DNA of 64,000 nucleotides from Xylocopa sonorina (GCF_050948175.1 NW_027490262.1:310001-374000), one strand, 5' to 3'; shown: positions 38,045 through 46,832, counted from the first letter of the stretch. The notes: generated by a model not told the origin, from the sequence alone. Made by a program: numbers and translations.

Positions 38045-39545
38045 TGTAACGTCCGGCGTATCGCCTTCCACCCCCCGGCGCCTCCCGCAGCACGCAACAA
38101 CTAATTACCTGCGTCTACCTGCATCCTACCGCACGGGCGAACCGCCCTTTGGCCGAGCTAAGGCAGCCGATCCGCTACATCCGCCTAGGAGATGGACGAG
38201 CCGACCGCGCTATCGCGCGTATCCAGCACCATACGAGGCACCACCAGAGCAACGACCAGAATCTCCCGCCAGCTTTCGCCCTTACTCACTTTTCTCATGC
38301 GTACACCGATAAATACTCAAATCCTAGTTCTAAGTACACGACTCACTCATTGTAACACCAACAACACACACACACATAATTCTAAGACCGATGTACATAT
38401 ATTCTAATTCATAAGTAGCGACGCGCGCCCGCGCGCATTCGACGCTCGCGGCTCACGCGTAACGCGAGCGCTCCCACTCCGACCGGCCGCCCCACCGCGA
38501 GGCGCGCCCCACTCGAACGTACGCCCCACCGCGAGGACTCAGCGACTCGCGCGCCACGGGAACCGAGGAGGTCCCGTGCACGCGACAGGATCGTCAGTTC
38601 GTACTCCGACACTCGTTCCGACTCGATCTCTCCGGGACTCCTTCCGAGTACCCGCGATTCTAATCTCTGATCCATGCCTTAGGGCTGTCTGCCACCTCTT
38701 CGAGGTGTTCTCTGTTTCTAGTTAAGTTCAAGTTCTAGTTTATTAAGTACTTATATCTAGCTTAGGGAAAGTATCAGTGTAAGATAGGTTTTATACTTAG
38801 AATATATTTTCACTTTTACCTACAATCAACTTTATTTTATTCCATTTATCCTCGCGTTTACATACGGTTCTCGCGTATTCATACTATCACGTTCACTCTT
38901 TGAATTAGTACAGTTGCCTGGAAATTCTACTTGGTTAGAGAGGACCGCCGCTTAACCTTGTGGAACTACAGCTCCGTACTATTCGAAGTGACAATCGATC
39001 TTCGTTCTGCTGGACCGACACGGATAGAGAGGACCGCCGCTTACCAACTCGAATCCAGTTAGTCGAAGGTCGCTTTTGAATGTGCCGCGCCGTCTCGAAA
39101 AGAACGCGACGTGCGGGTCGAAAGAATCAGCTCCGACGATTAGTGCGTGAATACACCGAATCCAGGGCGAGCCAGGACTCTCGCTTCCGCATCCAGTCTC
39201 TTCACTCCTCGGCCAGTTCTTCCAAGCGGGATCAGCATTCCTGCCAAGGCCAGTGGAGCCTCATTCCGCTGACGTTTCCGTTCCGCAGCTTCTACGCAGC
39301 TACCATTCCGGAAGGCGATCCCAGGAAACAGCGATACCTGGAACAGAAGTATTAATTCAACCGAGAGCTCAAGGCGACGAAAGGTAAGAGAATCTACATA
39401 CTAAATCGCGTCCGCGTGTGCTTATAGTGTTCGCGTCCCATTAAAGGAACCACGGCACCCATCACAATCGAGTGATCGGTTCCGCGTTTCGGCTACGTGG
39501 CGTCCGTCTCCCACACGAGAAATTCTCTCGGGCCAGGACGTGACA
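38045..39545 (+). repeat. 5' LTR of E2 (1501 bp)
   Basis: It begins TGTAAC and ends GTGACA. It is the same length as the 3' LTR at a constant offset of 7287 bp, with two substitutions seen: C at 38245 against G at 45532, and C at 38304 against T at 45591. It holds an AT-rich promoter candidate near 38390-38410, a CpG-rich block, two copies of a 19-bp motif (38936-38954 and 39025-39043), an arginine-rich frame (39080-39355) and a splice-donor consensus (GT at 39384-39385). Confidence 0.96.
39080..39355 (+). CDS. Arginine-rich open frame in the E2 5' LTR (91 codons)
   Basis: It starts at ATG 39080, immediately after an in-frame TGA, and ends at TAA 39353-39355. It contains SKRTRRAGR followed by RRLVREY, a serine-rich middle, and DPRKQRYLE near the end, matching blocks of the E1 LTR frame at 5996-6319. 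A splice-donor consensus (AAAGGTAAGAG) lies 28 nt after the stop. If transcription starts in the LTR upstream of here, this would be an upstream frame or first exon in the leader RNA, before gag. An identical copy is in the 3' LTR at 46367-46642. No known family is recognised. Conservation between two diverged elements supports translation but does not prove it. Confidence 0.45.
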   Translation: MCRAVSKRTRRAGRKNQLRRLVREYTESRASQDSRFRIQSLHSSASSSKRDQHSCQGQWSLIPLTFPFRSFYAATIPEGDPRKQRYLEQKY

Positions 39546-39551
39546 CGAATT

Positions 39552-39569
39552 TGGTGACAGCGGTGGGAT
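39552..39569 (+). other. Putative primer binding site (E2)
   Basis: TGGTGACAGCGGTGGGAT starts 6 nt after the 5' LTR. It is complementary to a 3' tRNA end reading ATCCCACCGCTGTCACCA. From memory, this differs by one base from the common insect leucine tRNA 3' end, so tRNA-Leu priming is likely. The match must be confirmed against the host's tRNA genes. Confidence 0.6.
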
Positions 39570-39618
39570 AGATTCGCGTTTCTCTAGAAATTCTGCTAGC
39601 TCGAATACGCGACCAGCT

Positions 39619-40911
39619 ATGGCGACGCGAACGCCAGTTAAGACACGCCACCAGCCGCCGCGCGGTACAGCCGCGAATACCGACGCCGAAAAGAATCACC
39701 CTGTCTCACGCGCTATCGATTTCCAAGACGCGCTCGCCGAACCGCTTCCAAGAACCGCCGACGCTAGTGTAGGTGATAAATCCGCCGATAACACCCTTTT
39801 GTTATTGCAACAGATCGACGAACTTCGCCGCGAGTTAGACGCCGTCCGCCGATCTCAAACCATAACGCATAACGATACCGCTTCTCTCGAATTACCGCGA
39901 TTAAATTACACTACGCCACAGAGCGCGCAAGCCGATCTCGGAAATGGTCACGATGAATTATCTTTAAAACAGGCATTGGAAGCCGTTCCTCACTTCGACG
40001 GTGAAAATATCCCCGTTCTACAGTTTACGCGAGCCTGTAAACGCGCGTATGACCTTATACCCAACGGCTGCGAACGGACTTTCACGCGTTTAGTTAAGGG
40101 AAAATTAAAGGGACGCGCGTATTCAGCCCTCGAGGACGAACAATGCAGTTCAATTTTAGAGTTAACGGACATACTCAGGCAAACCTTCAGCACACTACGA
40201 TCCGCGGATCACTATCGCGGACAGCTCACCAACATATTTATGAGGGAGGACGAACACATACTCGATTACATTAGTAGAGTAAAAGATCTGAGATCCGCAA
40301 TCGTTGACTGCGAGCGACTCTCGCCGTACGCGTCACGAAGCTCTTCAGACGTTGAAGAGCTTACATTACGTTGCTTCATTGATGGGCTGATTCCAGATAT
40401 TCGAATTCCGTTCCCCGTAAATCAGGTCCATTCACCGCAGGAAGCATACACACGCGCCCGTGAGCTGTACAAACGCCACGAACTAGACCGCGAGCGATTA
40501 TCAAAATCTCGTTCGCGCGTAGAACCTAAATCCAACCGCGACAATGTTATTTGCTCGAAATGCAATAACCCCGGGCATTACGCCAGAGATTGTCGGTTCA
40601 GGTTAGCGCCACCGCGGCAATCGCCGAATACATGGTACCCCGCTACCCCTCGCGAAACTCCTACGAATAGAGCCGGTTACGAAAATCCACGACCGATCGC
40701 GCCGCGAATTAAGTTTTGCAGATATTGCAAAAGCGAGGGTCACGAAATAGAGGAATGTCGCCGAAGACAATTTAATAATAATATTAGGCAGTCGGGAAAC
40801 GGGAATGGCCTCCCGCCACGCCGCGAGACAGGACGCGAGGCCAATCGCAATATCAGATCTCTCGCGACGAACGACCCAGCCACCGAAGACAACGACTCGG
40901 TGCAGCTGTAA
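39619..40911 (+). CDS. gag: Gag polyprotein of E2 (430 aa)
   Basis: This is the structural protein that forms the intracellular particle and binds element RNA. ATG at 39619 follows the primer site by about 50 nt, and the frame ends at TAA 40909-40911. A variable N-terminus with a Leu-rich, probably coiled segment (about 58-80) precedes a retrotransposon capsid-like region (about 115-290; for example the LSLKQALEAVPHFDGEN and RGQLTNIFMREDEHILDYI stretches). A basic segment and two CX2CX4HX4C zinc knuckles follow, at Cys 312-Cys 325 and Cys 367-Cys 380. The C-terminal tail after the second knuckle overlaps the pol frame and contains the slippery site, read as S-G-N. It is homologous to the partial Gag of E1. 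No truncation is seen. Confidence 0.95.
   Translation: MATRTPVKTRHQPPRGTAANTDAEKNHPVSRAIDFQDALAEPLPRTADASVGDKSADNTLLLLQQIDELRRELDAVRRSQTITHNDTASLELPRLNYTTPQSAQADLGNGHDELSLKQALEAVPHFDGENIPVLQFTRACKRAYDLIPNGCERTFTRLVKGKLKGRAYSALEDEQCSSILELTDILRQTFSTLRSADHYRGQLTNIFMREDEHILDYISRVKDLRSAIVDCERLSPYASRSSSDVEELTLRCFIDGLIPDIRIPFPVNQVHSPQEAYTRARELYKRHELDRERLSKSRSRVEPKSNRDNVICSKCNNPGHYARDCRFRLAPPRQSPNTWYPATPRETPTNRAGYENPRPIAPRIKFCRYCKSEGHEIEECRRRQFNNNIRQSGNGNGLPPRRETGREANRNIRSLATNDPATEDNDSVQL
40794..40842 (+). promoter_or_regulatory. Programmed -1 frameshift signal, gag to pol (E2)
   Basis: G GGA AAC at 40794-40800 is in phase with gag codons (GGA 40795-40797). A 6-nt spacer is followed by GGCCTC (40807-40812), pairing with GAGGCC (40837-40842) around a 24-nt loop. 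The pol frame has a TAG at 40785-40787, just upstream, and is open from there on. The pol-frame translation across the gag stop is similar in both elements (N-[IL]-T-G-K-T), which supports entry upstream of the gag stop. Confidence 0.87.
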
Positions 40912-40946
40912 ATCTTACGGGCAAGACAAACACTCCAAGCGTCATA

Positions 40947-43900
40947 TTGAATTCGGCCGCTCTCCTAAAGATGACCGAATTCATGATTGATACTGGCGCG
41001 GAAATAAACGTAATCAAACGTTCCGCTTTGTCCCCACACGCGCGCGTAGACACGTCCGAAACACTCGTGATTACGGGAGTTACTAATGGGCAAGTTACCA
41101 CGGTAGGGACAGTCAATATTGTTTTGTTCGGGCGCGTCGTGCCGTTCAATGTCGTCGACGATAATTTTCCATTAGGCCCAGACGGAATTTTGGGCTCGGG
41201 CTTCTGTGCCGACGCAGAAATTTCCTTCCTAAAAAAGGAAATCAAATGGCACGGTACGACCATTCCTTTCTGCCGCGATATAGTTTCGTCGGAGGCTAAA
41301 CCAGATTCTAATTTAGAAAAAACGGTCCCAGAAATCTCCGAAATAACGAAACCACTAATTCAAAAATCGTCGAAATTTCATGAAAAAACGGAACGCGCTT
41401 CGAAACCGCCGAAAGAACCGCGAAAAACCGCGAAAAATTTTTTCAATAAACTTCATCAATTCTTAGTACCACCGCGCATGAACATCGGGGTAAAGGTTCG
41501 GATAATTAATTCACACCTTGCCGAAGGAATAATTCCGCGCATGGATATAGCGCCAGGAATTTATTTTGGAAATGCGCTGGTGAAAGTTACCGGAGATACA
41601 GTGATAACAAGAGTAATAAACTCTACAGATAAAACTGTAAAAATCGCTCTACCTCCGATCGAATTGGAACCAGTCGATATTTCAAAATGTTCGAAGGAAG
41701 ACAGTTCCGCGTTATTCACGACATTCTCTAGAACGTCGAATTCAAATTCAATCTCAGCCGATACGTCCGGCAATCCCCAGAAGGGAAATCTAGATCGTTC
41801 AATTCCACGTAAAACGCCACGTCCTGATCAAGGATCTTCTCCGTGCGCAAAACAGAAACTAACGTATGCGCAAGTTACAAAATCCGCCGCGAAATCCGCA
41901 CAGCCAGTGAAATCCCGCCTCGAACGTATTATCGATCTCTTAAGGCTCGAACATCTTAACGAGGAAGAGAAAAATCACGTAATAGACTTGATTGATAAGA
42001 GCCAAGATCTATTTTACATCGAGGGCGATAAACTGGGTCATACCACAGCAACAACGCATAAAATTCCTACTGTCGACGACAAACCGATAAATGTGAAACA
42101 GTATCGTTTTCCACCCGCACATAAAGAGGAGATCCGGAATCAGATCGAAACTTTATTGCAGAATGGCGTTATTCGAGACTCGAAATCCCCCTACAACTCT
42201 CCTCTTTGGGTCGTCCCGAAAAAGGCCGACTCACAGGGAAAGAAAAGGTGGAGAGTCGTTATAGATTACAGAGCGTTAAACGAAAAGTCCGTTGCTGATG
42301 CATATCCGCTACCGTGTATAACTGAAATACTGGACCAGCTCGGAAGCGCCAAGTATTTCAGTACGTTCGACTTAGCCAGCGGGTTCCACCAAATTCCAAT
42401 GGAACCCGCTGACGCGCATAAAACCGCGTTTTCGACACCGTACGGACACTTCGAGTTCACGCGTATGCCATTCGGCCTGAAAAATGCGCCCGCCACTTTC
42501 CAGCGTCTAATGGACAGCGTACTTGCCGGCTTGCAGGGTAACGAATTATTTGTATATTTGGACGATATCGTCGTATATGCCAGTTCGCTCCAAGAGCACG
42601 CCACAAAGTATCTAAAACTCACAAACAAACTTCGAGAGTCAAATTTATCACTGCAACCCGATAAGTGTGAGTTTCTTCGTCGCGAAGTTAGCTATCTGGG
42701 CCACATCATTAGTGAAAGTGGCGTGAAACCGGATCCTTCCAAAGTCAGCGCCGTCCGAAACTTCCCGCGTCCGTCGAACCCAAAACAAATAAAGCAATTC
42801 TTGGGACTCGCAGGCTATTATAGGCGTTTCATACAAAATTTCTCGAACACTGCGAAACCTCTTACGAACCTCTTAAAGAAAGATACTCCATTCGCCTGGC
42901 GGAACGAACAGGAAAACGCGTTCGTCCAACTGCGAGATGCGCTCTGCGAAGCGCCTATTTTGCAGTATCCGAATTTCAAAATCCCGTTTATAATCACAAC
43001 AGACGCATCAATAGACGCTGTCGGTGCAGTCTTAAGTCAAGGCCCGATAGGCCGCGACCTTCCAATCGCATATACATCGAGACTCCTTAATTCCGCAGAA
43101 AAGAATTATTCGACAATAGAAAAAGAATGTCTCGCAATTATCTACGCCGTGCACCAATTCAGACCTTATGTTTACGGGAACCAATTCAAGCTTGTAACAG
43201 ACCATCGTCCACTGGTGTGGATGAATTCCGTTAAAGACCCATCCAGCCGACTTGTGAGGTGGCGACTAAAACTAGCGGAGTACGACTACGAGATTGTGTA
43301 TAAAACCGGTAAGACAAATCTAAACGCAGACGCTTTATCACGCAATCCTGCAAAAATCTGTCCTCTCAATCCAATCTCCTCATCCGACGAGGACATTTTT
43401 GATCCAGTTCCGAAGCCTTACCGTTCAAAGAAATCCACAATGCCGCCTCCGCCTCCTCCTCCGCCTCCACCTTCGCCCGAATCGGAAGATATTCGCACAG
43501 CGGTAGATCAGTTACCGACCGAACACATTCGATACGAACCTTTATTTAAATTCACGCGCGATACTATCGCCACTAGGCGCGATAATCTAGTCACTTTTAT
43601 CACCAAAGCTGGACATCCTTATGATTCTGGCGCCAGCCAGTTAAGTAAAGCAGGAAAATTCTTCATTCACAAGTCCGACATAAATCTTACGAAAGCTAAA
43701 GTCGTTAAAGTAGAAAACTTTTACCATATACAACTGCCGGTAATCGAGCACGAAAAACGAGCAATAGACTTTCAAATGGTAGTAGAGACTCTTCGTTCAT
43801 TGTATGACGTAATATCGGAACTCCAAATCACATCAATTAGCATGGCACAAGTCTCATTAGATAAAATCCCTTGGTCTCAGGTTCAAAGAATACTCCAAGA

Positions 43901-45599
43901 CCTATTTTACGAAACTCCACTACAAATCACCGTTTGTCAGGGCTTAATTCACATACCGCCAGAACAACATAGAGAAAAAATCATTAAAGAAAATCATGAT
44001 ACACCAGTTGGCGGACACAAAGGTGTCAACAAAACTTATTCACGAATTAGGGAAAGATTTTATTGGCCGAATATGAAATCCGATATCCAAAATTACATTA
44101 GTAAGTGCAAAAGTTGTCAAACCGAAAAATTAGTTCGCGTAAAGACACGGCAACCTCTCACGTTAACGGACACACCAGGTAGCGCATTTGATAAAATATC
44201 CATGGATGTTATGGGACCCCTTCCCACTACACCCGACGGGTTCACCAACATCCTGACAATCCAAGACTTACTCACAAAATATTCCGTCGCGATCCCGCTA
44301 AAGCAAACCACAGCAGTCGATATAGCAGATGCCCTTATCACCGGGTTTATATGCAAGTTCGGATGTCCTAAAGGAATTTTGACCGATCAAGGGTCGAATT
44401 TCATCAATAGTTTAATAAAAGCAATCGCCATAAAATTCCGTATAAAACAATATAAATCCACAGCTTTCCACCCGCAAACGAACGGCTCGGTGGAAAGGTC
44501 ACACCATGTTTTAGCAGAATATTTGAGACACTACATCGACACCAGTGGCGATTGGGAGAAATGGCTACCGTACGCCATGTTCTCCTATAATACGAGCGTA
44601 CATGAGGGAACATTATACACACCCCATGAACTCGTATTCGGGCGTATCGCGAGAACGCCATCCGAAAATCCATTCCAGGACATCTCAGAAAATGAAACAT
44701 ACTCAGATTATTTAATAGATTTAAATGATAAAATCACAAGTTCCCAAAGAATTGCAAAAGAGAATTTAGATAATGCAAAGCGCCGTGCAAAATACTACTA
44801 CGACCGTAAGCAAAATATCCAGAAATTCGAAGTTGGTCAGTGGGTTTATTTACTGCGAGAACCCTACAAACATAAATTTCAGTCACAATATGTGGGCCCA
44901 TATAAAATACTCGAAATTCTGGGTAACAACAATGTAAAGTTATCTGTTAAGGGAAAAGTTAAGATTGTTCATTCGAATAAGATAAAAATATGTAAGCGCA
45001 TGAGTGGTTTAAAACAGAAAGAGACTGATAAACAATTGAATGAGTGCGAATTTAGTGCGGAAAACATTAATGCGAGTGCCAATAAACTCAGTGCTAGTGA
45101 TGAAAGTGATGACAGTGCCAGCAACAGGCCAATCAACCCCGAGGGACCATTCACCAGTCACAGAGGCCACTCCCCGAAGGCGAAGCGAGTCCGCTACACC
45201 AATGAGAGCAGAGACTCGGCGGAACTACGGCAGCCAACCGGCAGCGCAATAAATTCGGAGGAACGCCCACAGTCGTGCCCACCAGTCAGGAGATCTTGGC
45301 ACCGCCAAGATTCCTTTTCTAAGGGGGGAGGTGTAACGTCCGGCGTATCGCCTTCCACCCCCCGGCGCCTCCCGCAGCACGCAACAACTAATTACCTGCG
45401 TCTACCTGCATCCTACCGCACGGGCGAACCGCCCTTTGGCCGAGCTAAGGCAGCCGATCCGCTACATCCGCCTAGGAGATGGACGAGCCGACCGCGCTAT
45501 CGCGCGTATCCAGCACCATACGAGGCACCACGAGAGCAACGACCAGAATCTCCCGCCAGCTTTCGCCCTTACTCACTTTTCTCATGCGTATACCGATAA
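40947..45599 (+). CDS. pol: Pol polyprotein: protease, RT, RNase H, integrase (E2)
   Basis: The codon at 40947 is TTG, and no plausible ATG precedes the protease except one at 40971, so entry by -1 frameshift at 40794-40800 is more likely; the frame is open from 40788. Counting from 40947 (1550 codons): protease DTGA at residue 15; RT with YLDD at 537-540; RNase H first Asp at 686; a polyproline run just before the linker; a macro-like linker at about 879-997; integrase HHCC with His 1017, Cys 1054 and Cys 1057; DD35E at Asp 1087, Asp 1147, Glu 1183; GPY at 1317. After an acidic, then basic tail the frame enters the 3' LTR at 45332 and continues for 89 codons to TAA at 45597-45599. The last residues (ESPA, then PY and FS) match the end of E1 Pol. 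All catalytic residues are present. Confidence 0.95.
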   Translation: MNSAALLKMTEFMIDTGAEINVIKRSALSPHARVDTSETLVITGVTNGQVTTVGTVNIVLFGRVVPFNVVDDNFPLGPDGILGSGFCADAEISFLKKEIKWHGTTIPFCRDIVSSEAKPDSNLEKTVPEISEITKPLIQKSSKFHEKTERASKPPKEPRKTAKNFFNKLHQFLVPPRMNIGVKVRIINSHLAEGIIPRMDIAPGIYFGNALVKVTGDTVITRVINSTDKTVKIALPPIELEPVDISKCSKEDSSALFTTFSRTSNSNSISADTSGNPQKGNLDRSIPRKTPRPDQGSSPCAKQKLTYAQVTKSAAKSAQPVKSRLERIIDLLRLEHLNEEEKNHVIDLIDKSQDLFYIEGDKLGHTTATTHKIPTVDDKPINVKQYRFPPAHKEEIRNQIETLLQNGVIRDSKSPYNSPLWVVPKKADSQGKKRWRVVIDYRALNEKSVADAYPLPCITEILDQLGSAKYFSTFDLASGFHQIPMEPADAHKTAFSTPYGHFEFTRMPFGLKNAPATFQRLMDSVLAGLQGNELFVYLDDIVVYASSLQEHATKYLKLTNKLRESNLSLQPDKCEFLRREVSYLGHIISESGVKPDPSKVSAVRNFPRPSNPKQIKQFLGLAGYYRRFIQNFSNTAKPLTNLLKKDTPFAWRNEQENAFVQLRDALCEAPILQYPNFKIPFIITTDASIDAVGAVLSQGPIGRDLPIAYTSRLLNSAEKNYSTIEKECLAIIYAVHQFRPYVYGNQFKLVTDHRPLVWMNSVKDPSSRLVRWRLKLAEYDYEIVYKTGKTNLNADALSRNPAKICPLNPISSSDEDIFDPVPKPYRSKKSTMPPPPPPPPPPSPESEDIRTAVDQLPTEHIRYEPLFKFTRDTIATRRDNLVTFITKAGHPYDSGASQLSKAGKFFIHKSDINLTKAKVVKVENFYHIQLPVIEHEKRAIDFQMVVETLRSLYDVISELQITSISMAQVSLDKIPWSQVQRILQDLFYETPLQITVCQGLIHIPPEQHREKIIKENHDTPVGGHKGVNKTYSRIRERFYWPNMKSDIQNYISKCKSCQTEKLVRVKTRQPLTLTDTPGSAFDKISMDVMGPLPTTPDGFTNILTIQDLLTKYSVAIPLKQTTAVDIADALITGFICKFGCPKGILTDQGSNFINSLIKAIAIKFRIKQYKSTAFHPQTNGSVERSHHVLAEYLRHYIDTSGDWEKWLPYAMFSYNTSVHEGTLYTPHELVFGRIARTPSENPFQDISENETYSDYLIDLNDKITSSQRIAKENLDNAKRRAKYYYDRKQNIQKFEVGQWVYLLREPYKHKFQSQYVGPYKILEILGNNNVKLSVKGKVKIVHSNKIKICKRMSGLKQKETDKQLNECEFSAENINASANKLSASDESDDSASNRPINPEGPFTSHRGHSPKAKRVRYTNESRDSAELRQPTGSAINSEERPQSCPPVRRSWHRQDSFSKGGGVTSGVSPSTPRRLPQHATTNYLRLPASYRTGEPPFGRAKAADPLHPPRRWTSRPRYRAYPAPYEAPREQRPESPASFRPYSLFSCVYR
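45293..45311 (+). other. Conserved hairpin upstream of the polypurine tract (E2)
   Basis: ATCTTGG (45293-45299) pairs with CCAAGAT (45305-45311) over a 5-nt loop. It matches the E1 hairpin at 4881-4899 in stem and loop length and in distance to the polypurine tract, with one compensatory pair change (C-G to T-A). The change alters two encoded amino acids (Arg to Trp and Arg to Gln). Confidence 0.6.
45321..45331 (+). other. Polypurine tract (E2)
   Basis: AAGGGGGGAGG directly precedes the 3' LTR start at 45332. It is the standard site for plus-strand priming and lies within the pol frame, which reads through it. Confidence 0.92.
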
Positions 45600-46832
45600 A
45601 TACTCAAATCCTAGTTCTAAGTACACGACTCACTCATTGTAACACCAACAACACACACACACATAATTCTAAGACCGATGTACATATATTCTAATTCATA
45701 AGTAGCGACGCGCGCCCGCGCGCATTCGACGCTCGCGGCTCACGCGTAACGCGAGCGCTCCCACTCCGACCGGCCGCCCCACCGCGAGGCGCGCCCCACT
45801 CGAACGTACGCCCCACCGCGAGGACTCAGCGACTCGCGCGCCACGGGAACCGAGGAGGTCCCGTGCACGCGACAGGATCGTCAGTTCGTACTCCGACACT
45901 CGTTCCGACTCGATCTCTCCGGGACTCCTTCCGAGTACCCGCGATTCTAATCTCTGATCCATGCCTTAGGGCTGTCTGCCACCTCTTCGAGGTGTTCTCT
46001 GTTTCTAGTTAAGTTCAAGTTCTAGTTTATTAAGTACTTATATCTAGCTTAGGGAAAGTATCAGTGTAAGATAGGTTTTATACTTAGAATATATTTTCAC
46101 TTTTACCTACAATCAACTTTATTTTATTCCATTTATCCTCGCGTTTACATACGGTTCTCGCGTATTCATACTATCACGTTCACTCTTTGAATTAGTACAG
46201 TTGCCTGGAAATTCTACTTGGTTAGAGAGGACCGCCGCTTAACCTTGTGGAACTACAGCTCCGTACTATTCGAAGTGACAATCGATCTTCGTTCTGCTGG
46301 ACCGACACGGATAGAGAGGACCGCCGCTTACCAACTCGAATCCAGTTAGTCGAAGGTCGCTTTTGAATGTGCCGCGCCGTCTCGAAAAGAACGCGACGTG
46401 CGGGTCGAAAGAATCAGCTCCGACGATTAGTGCGTGAATACACCGAATCCAGGGCGAGCCAGGACTCTCGCTTCCGCATCCAGTCTCTTCACTCCTCGGC
46501 CAGTTCTTCCAAGCGGGATCAGCATTCCTGCCAAGGCCAGTGGAGCCTCATTCCGCTGACGTTTCCGTTCCGCAGCTTCTACGCAGCTACCATTCCGGAA
46601 GGCGATCCCAGGAAACAGCGATACCTGGAACAGAAGTATTAATTCAACCGAGAGCTCAAGGCGACGAAAGGTAAGAGAATCTACATACTAAATCGCGTCC
46701 GCGTGTGCTTATAGTGTTCGCGTCCCATTAAAGGAACCACGGCACCCATCACAATCGAGTGATCGGTTCCGCGTTTCGGCTACGTGGCGTCCGTCTCCCA
46801 CACGAGAAATTCTCTCGGGCCAGGACGTGACA
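45332..46832 (+). repeat. 3' LTR of E2 (1501 bp)
   Basis: It is the same length as the 5' LTR and nearly identical to it. The first 268 bp are coding for the Pol C-terminus (U3). The 19-bp twin motif is at 46223-46241 and 46312-46330, the arginine-rich frame at 46367-46642 and the donor GT at 46671-46672. It ends GTGACA at 46832, followed by the GAAG duplication. Confidence 0.96.
46367..46642 (+). CDS. Arginine-rich open frame in the E2 3' LTR (copy)
   Basis: This is an identical second copy of the frame at 39080-39355, present because the LTRs are duplicated at each transposition. It would be transcribed only by read-through or if R extends this far. See the 5' LTR entry for motifs. Confidence 0.35.
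   Translation: MCRAVSKRTRRAGRKNQLRRLVREYTESRASQDSRFRIQSLHSSASSSKRDQHSCQGQWSLIPLTFPFRSFYAATIPEGDPRKQRYLEQKY

Larger units (their letters stand above)
38045..46832 (+). mobile_element. Complete Ty3/Gypsy LTR retrotransposon E2 (8788 bp)
   Basis: The parts in order are: 5' LTR 38045-39545, primer site near 39552, gag 39619-40911, frameshift signal 40794-40842, pol to 45599, hairpin and polypurine tract to 45331, and 3' LTR 45332-46832. A 4-bp duplication GAAG flanks it. The reading frames are intact and the LTRs differ at two positions that I can see, so the insertion is recent and the copy may be active. There is no env-like frame. The RT, RNase H and integrase motifs resemble arthropod gypsy/17.6/412-type elements; exact clade placement needs a tree. 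The LTRs are long for this group. Confidence 0.97.

Noticed and set aside
38409..38675. 88-codon minus-strand frame, identical in both E2 LTRs (also 45696-45962)
   Set aside because: It lies in the CpG-rich LTR block where stop codons are rare, has no counterpart of similar sequence in E1, and is identical only because the LTRs are.
39573..39618. Splice acceptor before gag ATG (pyrimidine-rich stretch with CTAG near 39588 and 39600)
   Set aside because: The polypyrimidine tract is short and no matching region is available from E1, so I do not annotate an intron; it is mentioned only as a test for the LTR-frame hypothesis.
45600..46832. Possible env gene after pol
   Set aside because: Pol ends inside the 3' LTR in both elements, and no further frame with a signal peptide or membrane segment exists between pol and the element end.
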